NCBI GenBank assembly: GCA_031282385.1
Contig: JAITDV010000061.1
Span: 1-10,160, forward strand
DNA length: 10,160 nt
Origin: Planctomycetaceae bacterium
GTDB lineage: Bacteria; Planctomycetota; Planctomycetia; Pirellulales; Thermoguttaceae
Direction of reading: 5' to 3'
In this document: in pieces, positions 6,746 to 10,160 of the stretch
Numbering within the stretch: position 1 is the stretch's first letter
Layout: every line of letters begins with the position of its first letter
Program-made: the position numbers and the translations under genes
The notes under the pieces: model-generated
Seen by the model: only the letters and a program-made list of their open reading frames with translations
Databases searched by the model: none
Told to the model about the DNA's origin: nothing

Positions 6746-8266
6746 ATGTCTTATATTCTTGCACATGATCTTGGTACGTCCGGCAACAAAGCAACATTGT
6801 TTTCCGATCAAGGTGAATTGATTGCTAATTGTACGGTTTCGTATTCGACGCATTATTTCAATCGTGTCTGGGCAGAACAAGACCCGAACGATTGGTGGAA
6901 AGCAGTTTGCGAATCTACACAACAACTCATCGCCAAGTCTAAAATTGATTCGTCTCAAATTGCCGTTGTTACTCTTAGCGGACAAATGATGGGCGCAACT
7001 TGTATTGACCGTCAAGGTAATCCGTTGCGACCTTCAATTATTTATTGCGATCAACGTAGTGAAAAAGAAGCGTCCGAAATTTTGAACAATATCTCCATGC
7101 AAGACGCATACAAAATTATCGGACATCGTGTTGCGGCGGTTTATCCGTTGGCGAAGTTGCTTTGGATCAAAAACAACGAGCCGGTAATATTCAAAAAAAC
7201 ATTCAAAACAATTTGCGCCAAAGATTACATTAATTTCCGTTTGACAAATGTTATTGCGACCGATTATTCAGATGCGTCTGGTACAAATGCATTTGATTTG
7301 GTTACAAAAAATTGGTCGCAAGTTATGCTTCGTGCTGCTAATATTGACGAATCACTTTTCCCGACAACTTTTCCATCAACTCACATTCTTGGCGAAATAA
7401 CAAACGAAGCATCCAAAGCAACAGGCTTAAAATCCGGTACGGCTGTATGTTGTGGCGGAGGCGATGGTGCATGTGCAACAGTCGGCGTCGGTTCCGTGCG
7501 ACCTGGCATGACGTATCATTATCTTGGTTCAAGCGGTTGGATTGGATTGACGACAGAAAAACCAATTTTTGATACAAAAATGCGAACAATGACTTGGGCG
7601 CATTGTGTGCCGGATTATTATCATCCGTCCGGTTCCGTGCAAACCGCTGGCGCAGCTTACAACTGGCTCAAAGAACAGATTTGTACTGCCGAAATTATAG
7701 AGGCGTTGAAAGAGAATTCAAATGTATATCAACTTATGAATGAATCGTTGTTGCAAAGTCCGGCGGGAGCGAATGGTTTAATTTTTTTGCCGTATCTTTT
7801 GGGAGAGCGTTCGCCGCGTTGGAATCCGAATGCTCGCGGTGCATTTATTGGTTTAACATTGGCTTCGCGGCGTTGTGATATGATTCGCAGCGTAATGGAA
7901 GGCATAACATACAATTTCGCAATCATTGTTGACATATTCCGTGAACATGTTCCGATTGACACAATGACAGTTATCGGAGGCGGGGCAAAAGGCCAAGTAT
8001 GGTTGCAAATGATGGCGGATATTTTCGGTACAAAAATTCAACGCCCCAATTTTCTCGAAGAAGCAACATCAATGGGAGCAGCAATTGTTGGCGGCGTCGG
8101 CGTCGGGATTTTTAAGGACTTCAACGTTATCGAACAATTTCTGCGCACCGAAGAAACATTGCATCCCAACACCGAAAACGAAAAATCATATCAAAAAATC
8201 CGACCTCTTTTCGATAAAGCATATTATTCATTAATCGAATTATTTGACGACTTGCGGAATATTTAA
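6746..8266 (+). CDS. xylB: FGGY-family carbohydrate kinase, xylulokinase-like
   Basis: Cytosolic ATP-dependent sugar kinase. Xylulokinases make D-xylulose 5-phosphate for the pentose phosphate pathway. 506 residues, full length. N-terminal actin-like domain: DLGTSGNKA (8-16), AEQDPNDWW (43-51), SGQMMGA (78-84), YCDQRS (100-105), AKDYINFRLT (158-167), TDYSDASGTNAFDL (172-185) and GGGDGACATVGVG (237-249), whose Asp240 matches the family's catalytic base. C-terminal domain: GSSGWIGL, GANGLIFLPYLLGERSPRWNPNARGAFIGL, IGGGAKGQVWLQMMADIFG and EEATSMGAAIVGG. E. coli XylB has SGQMHG at the sugar site; here the His is Met82. The usual W-x-D-x-R is YCDQR. The sugar could therefore be another ketose or polyol, and the gene symbol is a family-level guess. 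It has its own promoter candidate and Shine-Dalgarno. The stop TAA is formed partly by the first base of a family C element. The dehydrogenase follows 241 bp later. Confidence 0.82.
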   Translation: MSYILAHDLGTSGNKATLFSDQGELIANCTVSYSTHYFNRVWAEQDPNDWWKAVCESTQQLIAKSKIDSSQIAVVTLSGQMMGATCIDRQGNPLRPSIIYCDQRSEKEASEILNNISMQDAYKIIGHRVAAVYPLAKLLWIKNNEPVIFKKTFKTICAKDYINFRLTNVIATDYSDASGTNAFDLVTKNWSQVMLRAANIDESLFPTTFPSTHILGEITNEASKATGLKSGTAVCCGGGDGACATVGVGSVRPGMTYHYLGSSGWIGLTTEKPIFDTKMRTMTWAHCVPDYYHPSGSVQTAGAAYNWLKEQICTAEIIEALKENSNVYQLMNESLLQSPAGANGLIFLPYLLGERSPRWNPNARGAFIGLTLASRRCDMIRSVMEGITYNFAIIVDIFREHVPIDTMTVIGGGAKGQVWLQMMADIFGTKIQRPNFLEEATSMGAAIVGGVGVGIFKDFNVIEQFLRTEETLHPNTENEKSYQKIRPLFDKAYYSLIELFDDLRNI

Positions 8267-8364
8267 ACTATTCACACTTTAACTTTCCTTTACCTTCGCC
8301 TGCTTACCTGCTGGAAAGCAGGCTTTTACGCTATTGAGTCCCGCAATTTATAGTGCGATCAGTA
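8266..8364 (+). repeat. Family C MITE-like element, copy 3
   Basis: 99 bp, uninterrupted, best example of the family. TA flanks both sides (8264-8265, 8365-8366). Left end AACTATTCACACTTTAA; right end reverse-complemented TACTGATCGCACTATAA. Its left TA plus its first base make the kinase stop codon TAA (8264-8266). It contains a strong hairpin (8298-8323). Confidence 0.78.
8298..8327 (+). terminator. Hairpin of family C copy 3, candidate intrinsic terminator of the kinase gene
   Basis: Perfect 8-bp stem GCCTGCTT (8298-8305) / AAGCAGGC (8316-8323) with an inner CC/GG extension and TGCT loop, followed by TTTT (8324-8327). It starts 31 nt after the stop codon. The T run is short, so efficiency is uncertain. 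Confidence 0.55.
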
Positions 8365-8401
8365 TAACAGCAACATCAATGCTAACGAGACGGAAAAATT
8401 T

Positions 8402-8475
8402 GTAACAATTCAGTAACGGTTATAAATATTCATTTTTTTGTCTCATTGAGAACAACATGTTGGTAGAAAATTTTT
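8402..8475. repeat. Possible degenerate family D end upstream of the dehydrogenase
   Basis: GTAACAATTCAGTAACG (8402-8418) matches the D end GTAACTATTCAGCCGCG at about 13 of 17 positions. Further on, GTTGGTAGAA (8459-8468) repeats exactly the decamer at 6634-6643 in the D relic before the kinase, at roughly similar spacing. Most of the intervening sequence does not align convincingly. The rest of the 8367-8507 gap is AT-rich with no clear promoter. Confidence 0.3.
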
Positions 8476-8507
8476 TAACAATTTAACCCTTTAACAAATT
8501 TATTAAA

Positions 8508-9536
8508 ATGAAAGCAGTAGTTGTAGTAGAACCGAATCGTGTTGAGGTATTAGAGATTTCCAAACCGGAGTCTGGACCTTATGAAGTTTTGGCGAAAAAT
8601 AAAATTGCGGCACTTTGCAATGCAACGGATCGGAAGTTGATCGAGGGTCATTTCCCTGGAGTAAATCAATATCCGTTGGTGTTGGGTCATGAGGGAGTTG
8701 CGGTGGTGGAAGCTGTTGGGTCGAAGGTTCGGAATATGAAGGTAGGCGATCATGTGATTGGCGGTTTGCTTGGCGAGTTTGGTCGTTCCGATTATCATGG
8801 CGGTTGGGGCGGATTTTGCGAATATGTTATTGTGCATGACCATGACGCAATGGTAGAAGACGGAGTGGCAAATGCAGAAAATGGTTGGTTTGAATCGTGT
8901 GAAATTCAAACGGTTGTTGATGCTGATATTCCGTTTGAGGAAGCGGCGTTGCTTTGTACGTGGCGTGAAGTTTACGGCGGGATAGGTGATTTTAATTTAC
9001 AAGCGGGAGACAACATTTTAATTTTCGGCGCCGGTCCGGTTGGTTTAAGTTTTGTCAAATTTACCCGAACACTTGGAATAAATTGGATTGGAGTTGTGGA
9101 GCCGAATGTGTCGCGGCATGACAAAATTAAATCAATGGGCGCCGACCAAGTTTTCTTACCAAGCGAAGTTCCATCGATTCAGAAACAAAGGCAACCGCTA
9201 GATGCAGTAATTGATGCGGTTGGCAATGAGGCAATTGTTAATCTTTCTTTGCCGTTGTTAAAACTTGGCGGTTCGATGTGCATTTACGGCGTGTTGGCAA
9301 ATGATACAATTTCGGTCAATAAATCGCTTGCACCTTATAATTTCAATCTTTACGTTCATCAATGGCCCACACGTTTCCGTGAACGCGCCGCTCAAAAACC
9401 GCTTTGTCAATGGATTCGCGAAGGCAAATTAAAAGCGTCGGATTTTGTAACTCATCGTTTCCCGCTTGAACAAATAAACGCCGCTCTTGAAGCCGGAAAA
9501 ACAGGACAAGTAATAAAATGCCTTTTGACTTACTAA
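8508..9536 (+). CDS. Zinc-type medium-chain alcohol/polyol dehydrogenase
   Basis: 342-residue MDR-family NAD(P)-dependent dehydrogenase, presumably cytosolic. The GroES-like catalytic domain carries the zinc-site signature LCNATDRKL (Cys37) and GHEGVAVVEAVG (His61, Glu62). Cys150 or Glu154 in ALLCTWREV may be the remaining ligand. The cysteine-rich structural-zinc loop of classical alcohol dehydrogenases is missing and is replaced by a Gly/Asp/His-rich stretch (85-125). The Rossmann motif GAGPVGL is at 174-180. Glu198, at the end of the second strand (GVVEPN), favours NAD over NADP (inference). The C-terminal FPLEQINAALEAGKTGQVIKCLL is typical of the family. It lies 241 bp after the FGGY kinase in the same direction. 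A polyol-to-ketose step feeding the kinase is plausible, but the substrate cannot be read from the sequence. No Shine-Dalgarno precedes the ATG. A family D end starts 2 nt after the stop. Confidence 0.85.
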   Translation: MKAVVVVEPNRVEVLEISKPESGPYEVLAKNKIAALCNATDRKLIEGHFPGVNQYPLVLGHEGVAVVEAVGSKVRNMKVGDHVIGGLLGEFGRSDYHGGWGGFCEYVIVHDHDAMVEDGVANAENGWFESCEIQTVVDADIPFEEAALLCTWREVYGGIGDFNLQAGDNILIFGAGPVGLSFVKFTRTLGINWIGVVEPNVSRHDKIKSMGADQVFLPSEVPSIQKQRQPLDAVIDAVGNEAIVNLSLPLLKLGGSMCIYGVLANDTISVNKSLAPYNFNLYVHQWPTRFRERAAQKPLCQWIREGKLKASDFVTHRFPLEQINAALEAGKTGQVIKCLLTY

Positions 9537-9628
9537 TCGTAACTATCCAGTCGCGGAATTCAATTGTCCAGAAAAAAGTGTTAGGGAATAGAAACGAAGC
9601 AGACAAAAACGCAACACTCTAAAGTAAA

Positions 9629-9799
9629 CAACCCTTATTTGTCCTATTTCCCTTAGTAGCAGACAACGCCCCAAAAAATACACCATTATCCCCTTATTCT
9701 TTCGATGGTGCAATTCAAATAAACATAAGGGCATAATGGTATAAGGTCGCATTAGTGTGAAATTTTGGCTACTAAGGGTAATTTGACAAATAAGGGTTG
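9629..9799. repeat. Long inverted repeat with nested inner dyad (centre of family D)
   Basis: Outer arms 9629-9660 and 9768-9799 are complementary at 29 of 32 positions (CAACCCTTATTTG ... CAAATAAGGGTTG). Inner arms 9682-9697 and 9725-9740 are complementary at 15 of 16 (ACCATTATCCCCTTAT ... ATAAGGGCATAATGGT). A competing small stem CACCAT/ATGGTG exists at 9681-9686/9705-9710. The whole could form a cruciform in DNA or a long branched hairpin in RNA. Confidence 0.85.
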
Positions 9800-9875
9800 G
9801 AACATTAGAGCCGTCCAGAAAATTATGTTGTTCTACGCGGATTTATTGGGCTTGGGTAACAGAATTGTTGACAAT

Positions 9876-10066
9876 AGACCTTTTCGCTACCTGTAGGTGA
9901 CCACCCCTGACCCCTCCGAAGGAGGGGAATAATTCGCCTCTCTCGGAGGCGTCTTCTTTTTCCACTCCTTCGAAGGGGTTAGGGGTGGTCTCGGAGGAGT
10001 TAAAGGCGGTTTTTCGTTGTAGGTTTTTTGTTGCGTTGATGTATTTTTAGGTTAGAGAAAAGGTCT
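9876..10066 (+). mobile_element. Family A MITE-like element, copy 3
   Basis: 191 bp, complete, with ends AGACCTTTTCGCTA(A)CCT (one A missing here) and AGGTTAGAGAAAAGGTCT. Perfect 3-bp flanking duplication AAT (9873-9875 and 10067-10069). The unfilled equivalent is at 195-213, where GTTGCAGATAAAAAAACAC has exactly the length expected of the site with one trinucleotide. Internal dyad as in copy 2, with a few arm mutations (CCACTCCTTCGAAGGGG). Confidence 0.88.
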
Positions 10067-10120
10067 AATAAAAAAACACACGCTACTGAATAATTGCAAA
10101 AAAACTAACAAGGCAAAGAT

Positions 10121-10160
10121 ATGAATACTAGCTCAAAAACAGAAAATTCAAGTAGTAAGA
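10121..10160 (+). CDS. Start of an unidentified gene, cut by the window end
   Basis: ATG at 10121 opens a frame, MNTSSKTENSSSK, that runs off the window. A weak purine-rich AAGGCAAAG lies just upstream (10110-10118). The Ser/Thr/Lys-rich start gives no family clue. It begins 24 nt after the right end of the family D element, so any promoter would lie in or beside the mobile DNA. It could be a chance frame. Confidence 0.35.
   Translation, partial: MNTSSKTENSSSK

Larger units (their letters stand above)
9539..10097 (+). mobile_element. Family D MITE-like element, full copy, interrupted by family A
   Basis: About 365 bp after removing the 191-bp family A insert and one AAT. The left end GTAACTATCCAGTCGCG (9539-9555) faces the right end, reverse-complemented GCAATTATTCAGTAGCG (10097-10081), matching at 13 of 17 positions. 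The centre is a large palindrome (9629-9799). The right third aligns with 115-229. It fills the whole gap between the dehydrogenase stop (9536) and the putative next start (10121). No open reading frame, no transposase and no evident target duplication. Confidence 0.6.

Noticed and set aside
9629..9799. Central palindrome as a stand-alone MITE
   Set aside because: Homology with the copy at 115-229 runs about 100 bp past the arm, and outer inverted ends exist, so it is better read as the core of the larger family D element.

Overview
The window looks like a chromosomal segment of an AT-rich, flagellated Gram-negative bacterium. A member of the Planctomycetota is my best guess (inference, moderate confidence). 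Three things point there: the character of the FolC and FlgB proteins, the series TPR membrane protein / FlgN-like / FlgB, and the scarcity of Shine-Dalgarno sequences (only the sugar kinase has a clear one). No rRNA, tRNA, CRISPR array, transposase or phage gene was seen.

Layout. Positions 1-229 are mobile-repeat debris. At 237-1619 (minus strand) lies folC, folate biosynthesis. After a 442-bp divergent spacer come three plus-strand genes: a 1027-residue membrane-anchored TPR protein (2062-5145), a FlgN-like export chaperone (5186-5665) and the rod protein FlgB (5850-6284). The usual followers flgC and fliE are absent. After a repeat-filled gap of about 460 bp come an FGGY sugar kinase related to xylulokinase (6746-8266) and a zinc-type medium-chain dehydrogenase (8508-9536). 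Together these two could oxidise a polyol to a ketose and phosphorylate it. A second large repeat block (9539-10097) leads to the first codons of a further gene at 10121.

The most unusual content is non-coding. The intergenic spaces hold three families of short, non-coding elements with inverted ends (MITE-like), which I call A, C and D. Family A is about 191 bp, has 18-bp ends starting AGACCTTTTC, a large internal dyad and an apparent 3-bp target duplication of ANT type. Family C is 92-99 bp, has ends starting AACTGTTC, is flanked by TA at every intact end, and carries a terminator-like hairpin. Family D is about 365 bp, has ends GTAACTATYCAG, and contains a long central palindrome. They are nested: A sits in C, which sits in D, at 6289-6665. 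A also sits in two separate D copies at the window's two edges. Three D ends lie only 2-7 nt after a stop codon (folC, flgB, dehydrogenase). A C copy supplies the last base of the kinase stop codon. The elements therefore form most of the gene 3' ends here and may have been recruited as transcript ends or upstream regions.
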